DNA from: Thermaceae bacterium
GTDB lineage: Bacteria; Deinococcota; Deinococci; Deinococcales; Marinithermaceae
Reading direction: 5' to 3'
Length of the DNA stretch: 35,539 nt
Assembly: GCA_015490435.1 (NCBI GenBank)
Contig: WFXV01000052.1
Span: forward strand, 1 to 35,539
Below the pieces are notes generated by a model. The model did not search any database and was not told where the DNA came from. It saw only the letters and a program-made list of their open reading frames with translations. Both the position numbers and the translations under genes were made by a program. Each line of letters starts with the position of its first letter. Positions within the stretch are counted from its first letter, which is position 1. Shown piece by piece: positions 1 through 7,982 of this stretch.

Positions 1-297
1 CTCGCCGCCCTCTTCCTGGGCTTTGGCGGCTACGGCGCCCCGCTCACCCCCACCCTGATCTTGGGCGGCCTCCTGGGGCTGGTCTTCGCCCGCGCCCTCC
101 CCTGGCCCCTGGACCCCGCCGCCCTGGCCCTCGCCGGGGCGGTGGCCTGGCTCTCGGGGAGCGCCCGCACGCCGCTCGCGGCGGTGGCGCTCGCGGCCGA
201 GCTCGCCGGCTACCGCGTCCTTCCCATTGCCCTGGTGGCGGCCGCACTCGGCTACGCCCTGGTCCGCGTCCCCCTCTTCACCGAGCAGGCCGAGTAG
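1..297 (+). CDS. ClC-family chloride channel, C-terminal fragment (5' truncated by window edge)
   Basis: Frame +1 open from base 1; LAALFLGFGGYGAPLTPTLILGG...WLSGSARTPLAAVALAAELAGY resembles the C-terminal membrane part of ClC channels. Confidence 0.7.
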   Translation, partial: LAALFLGFGGYGAPLTPTLILGGLLGLVFARALPWPLDPAALALAGAVAWLSGSARTPLAAVALAAELAGYRVLPIALVAAALGYALVRVPLFTEQAE

Positions 298-298
298 C

Positions 299-328
299 TT
301 GCGTCCCGCGCCGCCGGCGGGTCAAAAT
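299..328 (+). promoter_or_regulatory. Putative promoter of aroH (TTGCGT-N18-CAAAAT) with leaderless start
   Basis: CAAAAT (323-328) lies 6 nt before the ATG at 335; TTGCGT 299-304. Confidence 0.4.
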
Positions 329-334
329 CGCCCC

Positions 335-703
335 ATGGTCCGGGGCATTCGCGGCGCCATCACGGTGGACGAGGACACCCCCGAGGCGATCCACTCCGCC
401 ACCCGCGAGCTCCTCCGCGAGATCGTGGCGCAAAACGGCATCGAAAGCTTCGAGGAGTTCGCCGCCATCATCTTCACCGTCACCGAGGACCTCTCCTCCG
501 CCTTCCCCGCCGAGGCCGCCCGCCAGCTCGGGATGCACCGCGTCCCCCTGCTCTCGGCCCGCGAGGTTCCGGTGCCGGGGAGCCTGCCCCGGGTTATCCG
601 GGTGCTCGCGCTCTGGAACACCGAAAAGCCCCAGGACGCGATCCGCCACGTCTACCTCCGCGAGGCCAAGAAGCTCCGCCCCGACCTGGAAAGCGCCCAG
701 TAG
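335..703 (+). CDS. aroH: Chorismate mutase, AroH class
   Basis: MVRGIRGAITVDEDTPEAIHSATRELLREIVAQNGI...AAIIFTVTEDLSSAFPAEAARQLG...VPLL typical AroH; internal ATG of the 227..703 ORF chosen. Confidence 0.92.
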   Translation: MVRGIRGAITVDEDTPEAIHSATRELLREIVAQNGIESFEEFAAIIFTVTEDLSSAFPAEAARQLGMHRVPLLSAREVPVPGSLPRVIRVLALWNTEKPQDAIRHVYLREAKKLRPDLESAQ

Positions 704-704
704 C

Positions 705-732
705 TTGACACCCCGGACCCGGGGCGCATAAG
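705..732 (+). promoter_or_regulatory. Putative promoter upstream of the AspRS2 leader (TTGACA-N16-CATAAG)
   Basis: Consensus -35 TTGACA 705-710; -10-like CATAAG 727-732; leader ATG 11 nt further on. Confidence 0.6.
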
Positions 733-743
733 CTTGCAGCAAG

Positions 744-773
744 ATGCGCTGGGCCCGCAACAATAACGCCTGA
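744..773 (+). CDS. Attenuator leader peptide MRWARNNNA (three consecutive Asn codons)
   Basis: ATG CGC TGG GCC CGC AAC AAT AAC GCC TGA, directly upstream of an antiterminator/terminator pair and the AspRS2 gene. Confidence 0.75.
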   Translation: MRWARNNNA

Positions 774-774
774 C

Positions 775-796
775 GGGGGAAGGTCCCGCTTCCCCC
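775..796 (+). promoter_or_regulatory. Putative antiterminator hairpin (GGGGGAAG / CTTCCCCC)
   Basis: 775-782 pairs perfectly with 789-796, which overlaps the 5' arm of the terminator. Confidence 0.7.
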
Positions 797-823
797 CGGT
801 CGCCCGTGGACCGGGGGTTTTTT
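793..823 (+). terminator. Intrinsic attenuator terminator upstream of AspRS2
   Basis: CCCCCGGTC (793-801) gcccgtg GACCGGGGG (809-817) followed by TTTTTT (818-823); perfect 9-bp stem. Confidence 0.85.
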
Positions 824-844
824 CGGGCCCAAGAGGGGGAAACG

Positions 845-2113
845 ATGCGCGTACTGGTGAGCGAACTCCCAAAGCACGAGTGCGAGGAGGTCGAGGTCTG
901 GGGCTGGCTCCACTGGCGGCGCGACCTCGGTGGGATCCAGTTCGCCCTGATCCGCGACCGGAGCAGCGTGGTCCAGGTGGTGCTCCCGGGCGGGGTCCGG
1001 CTGCCGCTGCCCGAGTCGGTGGTGAAGGCCCGGGGCAAGGTGGTGAAAAGCGAGAAGGCCCCGGGCGGCTTCGAGATCCACAGCGAGGGCCTCGAGCTCC
1101 TTGCCCCGGCGGAAAAGCCCACCCCGGTCGAGATTCCGAAGGAGGAGTGGCGGGCAAACCCCGAGACCCTGCTCACCTACCGCTACGTCACCCTCCGCGG
1201 GGAGAAGGCCCGCGCCCCCCTCAAGATCCAGGCGGCGCTGGTCCGGGGCTTCCGCAAGTACCTTGACTCCCAGGGCTTCACCGAGATCTTCACCCCGAAG
1301 ATCGTCAAGGCCGGTGCCGAGGGCGGCTCCAACCTCTTCGAGGTGGACTACTTCGGGGAGCCCGCCTACCTTGCCCAAAGCCCCCAGCTCTACAAGCAAA
1401 TCATGGTCGGGGTCTACGAGCGGGTCTACGAGGTGGCCCCGGTCTGGCGCGCCGAGGAGCACGCGACCAGCCGCCACCTGAACGAGTACCTCTCCCTCGA
1501 CGTCGAAATGGGCTTCATCGAGGACGAGGAGGACGTGATGGCGCTCGAGGAGGAGCTCATCCAGGCGATGCTGGAAGAGGCGAAAACGAGCGCCGCCCGC
1601 GAGATCGAGCTCCTCGGCGCCGAGTGGCCCAAAGTGCCGAAGACCTTCCCCCGCGTCCCCTACGCCGAGGCCAAGAAGATCGTGAAAGAGCTCGGCGTCG
1701 GCATGGGCGCCGACCTGAACGACGCCGCCGAACGCGCCCTCGGGGAATACTTCTCGGAAAAATACGGCACCGACTTCATTTTCGTGGTGGACTACCCCGA
1801 GGAGGTCCGGCCCTTTTACACCATGCCGAAAGAGGGCGGCCTGACCCGGGGCTACGACCTGCTCTTTAGGGGCCTTGAGATCACCTCGGGCGGCCAGCGC
1901 ATCCACCAACCTGAGCTCATCGTCCAGCAGCTCGAGAAAAAGGGCATGAACGTGGAGGCCTTCAAGGACTACATCGAGGTCTTCCGCTACGGCATGCCGC
2001 CGCACGGGGGATTCGCCATCGGCGCCGAGCGCTTCACCCAAAAGCTCCTCGGCCTCCCCAACGTCCGCTACGCCCGCGCCTTCCCCCGCGACCGCCACCG
2101 GGTGGCGCCCTAA
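845..2113 (+). CDS. aspS2: Aspartyl-tRNA(Asx) synthetase, archaeal-type/non-discriminating (AspRS2-like)
   Basis: Class II aaRS; EIPKEEWRANPETLLTYRYVTLRGEKARAPLKIQAALVRGFRKYL, EGGSNLFEVDYF, LEITSGGQRIH, GGFAIGAERFTQKLLGLPNVRYARAFPRDRHR; strongly like T. thermophilus AspRS2 from memory. Confidence 0.9.
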   Translation: MRVLVSELPKHECEEVEVWGWLHWRRDLGGIQFALIRDRSSVVQVVLPGGVRLPLPESVVKARGKVVKSEKAPGGFEIHSEGLELLAPAEKPTPVEIPKEEWRANPETLLTYRYVTLRGEKARAPLKIQAALVRGFRKYLDSQGFTEIFTPKIVKAGAEGGSNLFEVDYFGEPAYLAQSPQLYKQIMVGVYERVYEVAPVWRAEEHATSRHLNEYLSLDVEMGFIEDEEDVMALEEELIQAMLEEAKTSAAREIELLGAEWPKVPKTFPRVPYAEAKKIVKELGVGMGADLNDAAERALGEYFSEKYGTDFIFVVDYPEEVRPFYTMPKEGGLTRGYDLLFRGLEITSGGQRIHQPELIVQQLEKKGMNVEAFKDYIEVFRYGMPPHGGFAIGAERFTQKLLGLPNVRYARAFPRDRHRVAP

Positions 2114-3567
2114 AGCGCCCGGGCCGCCCGCAGCACGAAGGCGTAAGCGAGCAGACCGCCCAGTCCCCCGGCAAGAAGCGGGGGCACGCTCGCGAGCGCC
2201 CCCACCGGCGGACCCGCGATCCCGGCGAAGAGGCGGGCGGCGCCGGCGGCGAGGAGGGCGGCGGCGAACACCGGCAAAAAGCGCCGGAAAAGCGCACCGA
2301 GGTCGAGCCAGGCGCCGCGACCCAGCCCGAAGGCGAGCAGCAGCACCCCGAGCCAGCCCGCGAGCACGGTGGCGAGGTTGAGCCGGAACATGCCGTAGGG
2401 CGCGAGGAGGTAGTAGCCAAGGGCGTTCAAGAGAAAGAGCGCCACGCTCACCCGCACCGCTTCCAAAATCCGCTCCCGGGCGTAGTAGGCCCGGAGCAAA
2501 AGGGCGTAAACACCCCAGGGGAAAACGGCGAGCGCAAGCGCGAGGAGCGCTTCGGTGGAAAAGCGGAAGTTCGCTTCGGTAAAAGCCGGCGTCCAGGCGA
2601 AAAGCACCGCCACGATCCAGGGGGCGAGCGCCCAGGCGAGCGCCGAGGCCAGCGCCAGGAGCAACCCCACCTGGTAGATCGCCCGGGAGAGAAGCTCCCG
2701 GAAGGTCCCCGCCTCCCCCCGCGCGGCGTGCTCGGCGAGCCGGGGGAAGACCGCCATCGCCGGGCTCACCGAAAGCAGACCGAGCAGCATCAGGTAGACC
2801 ATCTCGGCATTGTAGAAACCGGTCACCGCCGCCGTGGGGTAGGCGGTGAGCAAAGCGGTGAGGACGACGTTCACCACCTGCCGGGTCGAGGTGGTGAAGA
2901 GGAAGGGGAGCATGAGGGCGCCGGCGCGGCGGACCTCGGGGCTGAGCTCGAGCTCGAGCCCGATCCCCCGCAAGAAGAAAAGCTGCACCAGCGCCTGGGC
3001 AAACCCGCCCGCGACGTAGGCGACGGCGATCCAGGTCGCGGCCTTAGGAAGGGCGAGCATCAAGCTGACGGCGGCGAGGTTGAAGGCCACCGGAGCGAAG
3101 GCGGGGGCGAAGAAGCGCTCTTCGGCCTGAAGCAGCGCGGAAAAGAGCGCCGAGACGCTGATCGCGAGCAAAAACGGCGCCACCAACCGGATGAGCCCCG
3201 TCACGAGGCCGAGGTCGAGCCGGGATCCCTCGGCCACCAAGAGATCGGCGAAAAAGGGCGCAAAGAGCTCGATGAGCCCGAGCACGGCCAAGTTCGCCGC
3301 CAGCAAAAAGGCAAAGAACCGGCGCACGAAGGCTTCCCGCGGCTCGCCCTCGAGTCCCTTGAGCACCGGGATCAAAGCGTTCGTCACCGCTCCCTCGGCG
3401 AGGATCTCGCGGAAGAGGTTGGGTACCCGGAAGGCGACGTTGAAGGCGTCCTTGGCAAGGTCGGGGTATAGGTTGTTGAAGACCGCCTGCCGCAAAAGGC
3501 CAAAGGCGCGGCTAAAAAGCGTCCCCGCCATCATGAGGGCGGCGTTTTTCCGCACCGAGCGGGCCAC
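2110..3567 (-). CDS. murJ: Lipid II flippase MurJ (MviN family)
   Basis: SVRKNAALMMAGTLFSRAFGLLRQAVF...NVAFRVPNLFREILAEGAVTNALIPVL, characteristic MurJ N-terminus; GTG start. Confidence 0.93.
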   Translation of the reverse strand: MARSVRKNAALMMAGTLFSRAFGLLRQAVFNNLYPDLAKDAFNVAFRVPNLFREILAEGAVTNALIPVLKGLEGEPREAFVRRFFAFLLAANLAVLGLIELFAPFFADLLVAEGSRLDLGLVTGLIRLVAPFLLAISVSALFSALLQAEERFFAPAFAPVAFNLAAVSLMLALPKAATWIAVAYVAGGFAQALVQLFFLRGIGLELELSPEVRRAGALMLPFLFTTSTRQVVNVVLTALLTAYPTAAVTGFYNAEMVYLMLLGLLSVSPAMAVFPRLAEHAARGEAGTFRELLSRAIYQVGLLLALASALAWALAPWIVAVLFAWTPAFTEANFRFSTEALLALALAVFPWGVYALLLRAYYARERILEAVRVSVALFLLNALGYYLLAPYGMFRLNLATVLAGWLGVLLLAFGLGRGAWLDLGALFRRFLPVFAAALLAAGAARLFAGIAGPPVGALASVPPLLAGGLGGLLAYAFVLRAARAL

Positions 3568-3595
3568 GGGTAGAGTTTACCGGCGAAGCGCGCCC

Positions 3596-4039
3596 TCAAA
3601 GCCGATCGAGATCGAAGTCGGGTTCCAGTGGATCGACAAAGCGGACGCCCTCGATCTCGGAGCCGGGCGAAAAATCCTCGGAGAGGATGACAGGAATCCC
3701 CCGCAACCGGGCGAGCGCCCATAGCTGGGCGTCAAAGTAAGAAAGCCGGTAGCGCTCGACCCCGCGAAGGGCCTCGAGCACCACCGGGTAAAAGAGCGCG
3801 AGCACCGGAAACGCCTCGGCCAAAAGCTCTACCTGCTGCCGTACTTTTTCCGCGGGAAGCGGAGGATCAAGCTTCCGCAAGACCACGCTGGCGAACTCAC
3901 CTAGCACTTGGATCGAGAGCGCCGCGTTCCCCTTGCGGGCCAGGATGCGAAGCAGTGCGCCCGCTTTCTCACGCTTATAGGGGTGCCGACGGTCAAGGGG
4001 ATAAAGCAGCAGGTTGGTGTCGATCAGGTAGCGGATCAA
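3596..4039 (-). CDS. vapC: PIN-domain protein, VapC-like toxin
   Basis: IRYLIDTNLLLYPLD...E...YFDAQLWALARLRGIPVILSEDF: acidic PIN motifs; overlaps the upstream antitoxin-like gene. Confidence 0.82.
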   Translation of the reverse strand: MIRYLIDTNLLLYPLDRRHPYKREKAGALLRILARKGNAALSIQVLGEFASVVLRKLDPPLPAEKVRQQVELLAEAFPVLALFYPVVLEALRGVERYRLSYFDAQLWALARLRGIPVILSEDFSPGSEIEGVRFVDPLEPDFDLDRL

Positions 4040-4305
4040 GGCTTGACGCGACCCCTCTCTTGGTAGACCTCCTCGCGGCGAAAGTGCCAGCCCTCGGGGA
4101 AGCGGTGGTGCTTTTGCACCTCCTCCGCCAAATCCAGAAACCGAAGCACCGCTTCCTCGGGCGCCCTTTGGTCTTCCTCCGGAGAAGCCAGGAAGCGATC
4201 CAACGCCCGGCGCACGACCTCGGCCTCGCTAACGCCGAGCTCGCGGGCCCTTTGCTTCAAAAGCGCGTCCTGATCCTCGCGCAAGTAGAGTTGCTTGCGG
4301 ACCAC
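4036..4305 (-). CDS. vapB: Ribbon-helix-helix (CopG-like) antitoxin
   Basis: VVRKQLYLREDQDALLKQRARELGVSEAEVVRRALDRFL RHH pattern; GTG at 4305 preferred over 4323 because TATACT sits 6 nt upstream of it. Confidence 0.75.
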   Translation of the reverse strand: MVRKQLYLREDQDALLKQRARELGVSEAEVVRRALDRFLASPEEDQRAPEEAVLRFLDLAEEVQKHHRFPEGWHFRREEVYQERGRVKP

Positions 4306-4311
4306 GCCTTG

Positions 4312-4317
4312 AGTATA
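4312..4317 (-). promoter_or_regulatory. -10 element TATACT of vapBC (leaderless)
   Basis: Minus strand TATACT-CAAGGC-GTG. Confidence 0.5.
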
Positions 4318-4355
4318 CATCACCTACATCATGCCTTCGCCCTTAAAGTGATCTC

Positions 4356-4760
4356 GTGGCCAAAACCCTAATCCAGCACGCCGGCCTGCCGATTTATCTC
4401 CTCGACTCGGTGACCGAGGGCGGCGAGGAGCAAACCGGTGCGATCGTGATCACCGGCTCCCACGGCGGGCTCTCGGCGGCCCGCTACGCCCTCGCCTACC
4501 GCCCCCTCCTCGTCGTCTTCAACGACGCTGGGATCGGCAAGGACGAGGCCGGGGTAGCGGGGCTAAAGGTGCTCGAGGATGCCGGCATCGCCGCCGCCGC
4601 CGTATCCCACACCTCGGCCCGGATCGGCGAGGCCAAAAACACCTGGGAAAGCGGCGTCCTAAGCCGGGTAAACGCCCCGGCCCGAGCGCTCGGGCACGGG
4701 CCGGGAATGCGCGTACGCGAGGCGGTTCAGCGCTTAGCGGAGGGGTTCCGCGCCCTTTAG
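4356..4760 (+). CDS. Conserved-looking hypothetical protein
   Basis: GAIVITGSHGGLSAARYALAYRPLLVVFNDAGIGKDEAGVAGLKVLEDAGIAAAAVSHTSARIGEAKNTWESG; glycine-rich, ordered; GTG start with TAAAGT 6 nt upstream. Confidence 0.65.
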   Translation: MAKTLIQHAGLPIYLLDSVTEGGEEQTGAIVITGSHGGLSAARYALAYRPLLVVFNDAGIGKDEAGVAGLKVLEDAGIAAAAVSHTSARIGEAKNTWESGVLSRVNAPARALGHGPGMRVREAVQRLAEGFRAL

Positions 4761-5293
4761 GAGCAGCACCGCGTCGTTGTAGTCGGCGTCCACCCACTCC
4801 TCGATGAAGACCAAGACGCCCACCTTCTCGCCGGGGGGGTGAGCGCTTCGAAGGCGCGCATCCCTCGGGGCGCTTCGTTCAAGGCGTCGAGGGAGTAGAT
4901 GCGCTCCCGGTCCCCGCCGAAGACGTGGACGAGGCCGAAGGGACCCTCGGGCTTGAAACTCGCGGAAAGCGGCGGGAAGAGGCAGCCATCCAGCGAGCCG
5001 GAGTAGTGGACCACCAGGGTCTGGCGGGTGGGGTTTTGCTCCGTGTAGTAGCCCGCCTCCACCCCGATCGCCGCCGACTCGCCCCCGATCAGGGTGAGGG
5101 TCACCTCGCCTTTGGGGGCGAAGACCTGGTGGGGAAGCGGGGCGCCCTTGCGGTAGCCGCAGTAGAAGGTGGGGCCGAAGGTGTTGACATCGGGAAGGGC
5201 GACCTCCTCGACCACCTCCTGCACCCGGGGCGCGCAGGCCGCGAGCAAGCCGAGCAGAGCCAGCAGTCCGATCCACCAAATGTGCCGTTTCAT
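4734..5293 (-). pseudogene. Predicted lipoprotein gene with apparent frameshift at a 7-C homopolymer
   Basis: MKRHIWWIGLLALLGLLAACAPR (lipobox LAAC) in the 4757..5323 frame; plausible C-terminus PGEKVGVLVFIEEWVDADYNDAVLLLKGAEPLR continues in the 4734 frame; switch point at G7 4833-4839 on the + strand. Confidence 0.65.
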
Positions 5294-5339
5294 ACTTTTT
5301 ACCCCGGAACCCGCTCGGTTCAAAGCCGGTTAAATCCGC

Positions 5340-7982
5340 CTAGGTGGCCCAGTAGATCCGGCTCCCGGTGGGCGACTTCTCCACCACCAGCCGCTCCGGG
5401 ATCCGCTCCGCGAGCTCCGCCACGTGGGTGACGATGCCCACGAGCCGGCCGCGGGTGGGCAGGGTCTCGAGCACACCCGCGGCGAACTCCAGGGTTTCCC
5501 GGTCGAGCGTGCCGAACCCCTCGTCGAGGAAGAGCGCCCCCAGCTTGCCGTCGGAAAGCCGCTCGGAGAGCGCGAGGGCGAGCGCCAGGGAGGCCAGGAA
5601 GGACTCGCCCCCAGAAAGCGTGCGCACCGGGCGGACGCTCTTCGTCCAGGTATCCTCGACGAAGTAGTCGCCGCCCTCGGCGAGCAGGCGGTAGCGGTTT
5701 TGGTAGAGCTCGGCGAGGATCGCGGAGGCCCGCTCCACCAGGCCGCGCTGGTAGTGGTGGATCAGGTACTCGGGGAAGCGGTCCGAGCGCAGGTCCGTGA
5801 CCAGTTTCTCCCAGACCCGGAGCTCCTGGGTGAGCTCGGCCCGCTCCTTCTCGAGCGCCTTCCGCCGCTTTTCCTCGGCCTCGAGGCGCCGGAGCCGCTC
5901 GCCGAGCTCTCCCACCTCGCCGCTCAGGCGCAGGACCTGGGACTTGAGGCCCTCGGTTCGCTCCCTCGCCTCCTTGAGCGCGGCGGGGCTTGGGGCCTCT
6001 TCGCCTTTGAGCGCGTCCTCGAGCGCCCGCACCTTGGCGGAAAGGGCCTCCCGCGCCTTTTGGTAGCGCTCGAGCTCCTTCAATAGCTCGGTCCGCTCCG
6101 CCTCCGGCAGGGCGCTCGCCTTGAGCTCGGCGGCGTCCTCGAACCCGGCCTCGGCGAGCCGCGCCTCGAAGAGGCCCTGCAGCGCCTCCCGGGCCCGCTC
6201 GGCCTCAAAAAGCCGCTCGGAAAGCCCGGCGAGCGCACGCTCGAGCTCGCCCTGCTCCTTTTCCAGCGCCTCCTTCTGGGAAACCGCGGCCTTCAAGTCG
6301 GCCTGTTCAGCCCGGATCCGGGAAAGCCGTGCCTCGGGATCCTCCTCCCCGAGCTCCCGAACGAGCCCCCGGGCCATGGCGGCGAGCCTGGCCTCGACCT
6401 CGAAGGCGGAGGGGAGCCCGGCCTTGCGCTCCCCGAGCGCCTTTTCCAGCTCCGAAAGCTCGCGGGCGAGCTTTTCCGCGTGCATCTCTTTGGCCCGCTT
6501 CTCCGAGCGCAGGGCGCGGTACTCGTCGCGAAGCGCCTCCACCCGCGCTTTGAGCTCCTCGACCCGGGCGCGAAGGGGGCCGAGCGCGCCCGGCCCCTCG
6601 GGCCTGGGCGGCGGCACCTGGACGACCTGGCCGCACAGGGGGCAGGGCTCGCCGGGCCTCAGGTGCTCGTGGTAGGCGGCGAGCCCTGCCTTGAGCTCGG
6701 CGTCCTTGAGCCTGGCCTCGGCCGCCTTCAGCTCCTCCCCAAGCTTCGCCCCTCGCTCGACGAGCTCGGCCATCCGCTTTTCGAGCGCCTCGGCCGCCCG
6801 CTTCGCCTCCTCGAGCTCCCCCCGCAACCGCTCGGCGCGCCGCCGTTCCCGCGCGAGCTCGGCATGGCTCCTTCGCATCTCGAGGAGCTCCTGCACCGCG
6901 AGAGCGTCGAAGGGAAGCACCTCTCCCTCACCCTCGGGCCGGCCCAGCCGGGAGAGCCAGCGACGCTTTTCGAGGAGGCCCTTGAGCCGCGCCTCCTCCT
7001 CCAGCAGGCCGGCGAGCCGCTCGGGGTCCGCCTTTTTTGCGACCTCGCGGAGCCTTTCGCGGAGTTTTTCGAGCCGCCCTTCGAGGGCGCCCTTCTCTGC
7101 CCGGATCTTCTCGATGCGCCTTGCCTCTTCCTCGAGCCTTGCGAGCTCGGGGATCAGCCGGGCCGCCGCCTCCGCCCGGGAAAGCCGCTTTTCGAGCCCG
7201 GCCATCTCCTCCTCGCGGGCGCGGAGCGCGGCGAGCGCCCGCCGGGCCTCGGCGAGCTCCTGGAACCGCTCGGCGAGGTTTTGAAGCCGGGCGAGCGCCT
7301 TCTCCGCCTTAGCGAGCTCGCCCTCCCTTCGCTTGAGCTCGGCCCGCTTCGATTCCAGGGCCTCGCGGAGCGCGTCCAGGGGCTCCCCCTCCGCGAGCCC
7401 GGCGAGCTCGCCCTCGATGCGCTCGAGCCTCCTCGCCACCCCCTCGCGGTGGAGACTCGCCCGCTCGCGCATGGCGGCGAGGGTCTCGAGGCCAAAAAGC
7501 GAGGCGAGGAGCGCCCGCCGCTCTTTAGGCTCGCCTTTCAAGAAGCGGTCGAACTCCCCCTGGGGCAGGAGGATCGCCCGGGTAAAGGCGTCGAAGGAAA
7601 GCCCGAGCACGCGCTCGAGCCGCTCGTTCAGCGCCTTGACCTTCTCGGTGTCGGGAAGCGCCCGGAACCGCCCGCCTTCCTCCCGCTCAAGCCGATGCTC
7701 GCTCTTTCTCCCCACCGCCCGGGTGACCCTATAGACCCCGTCCCCGGCCTGGAAGACGAGCTGCACCCGGGCCACCTCGGCGCCGGGGTGGACGAGCTCG
7801 CCGTACTTCTTGAAGCCCCTCGGGGTCTTGGCGTAGAGGGCAAAGGCGATCGCGTCCAGGATCGTGGTCTTGCCCGCCCCGGTGGGACCGGTGAGGACGA
7901 AGAGCTCGACGTCGGAGAAATCCACCGCCTGGCGGGTGCGGTAGGGCCCGAAGCCCTCGAGCTCAAGCCGAAGCGGCCGCAT
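5340..7982 (-). CDS. sbcC: Exonuclease subunit SbcC (Rad50-like)
   Basis: MRPLRLELEGFGPYRTRQAVDF...LTGPTGAGKTTILDAIAFALYAKTPRG; zinc hook GEPCPLCGQ; LSGGESFLASLALALALSE; coiled coil. Confidence 0.95.
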   Translation of the reverse strand: MRPLRLELEGFGPYRTRQAVDFSDVELFVLTGPTGAGKTTILDAIAFALYAKTPRGFKKYGELVHPGAEVARVQLVFQAGDGVYRVTRAVGRKSEHRLEREEGGRFRALPDTEKVKALNERLERVLGLSFDAFTRAILLPQGEFDRFLKGEPKERRALLASLFGLETLAAMRERASLHREGVARRLERIEGELAGLAEGEPLDALREALESKRAELKRREGELAKAEKALARLQNLAERFQELAEARRALAALRAREEEMAGLEKRLSRAEAAARLIPELARLEEEARRIEKIRAEKGALEGRLEKLRERLREVAKKADPERLAGLLEEEARLKGLLEKRRWLSRLGRPEGEGEVLPFDALAVQELLEMRRSHAELARERRRAERLRGELEEAKRAAEALEKRMAELVERGAKLGEELKAAEARLKDAELKAGLAAYHEHLRPGEPCPLCGQVVQVPPPRPEGPGALGPLRARVEELKARVEALRDEYRALRSEKRAKEMHAEKLARELSELEKALGERKAGLPSAFEVEARLAAMARGLVRELGEEDPEARLSRIRAEQADLKAAVSQKEALEKEQGELERALAGLSERLFEAERAREALQGLFEARLAEAGFEDAAELKASALPEAERTELLKELERYQKAREALSAKVRALEDALKGEEAPSPAALKEARERTEGLKSQVLRLSGEVGELGERLRRLEAEEKRRKALEKERAELTQELRVWEKLVTDLRSDRFPEYLIHHYQRGLVERASAILAELYQNRYRLLAEGGDYFVEDTWTKSVRPVRTLSGGESFLASLALALALSERLSDGKLGALFLDEGFGTLDRETLEFAAGVLETLPTRGRLVGIVTHVAELAERIPERLVVEKSPTGSRIYWAT

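Noticed and set aside
278-2098. 606-aa minus-strand ORF antisense to aroH and AspRS2
   Set aside because: High-GC antisense artefact: low-complexity, mirrors confident sense genes with clear family motifs
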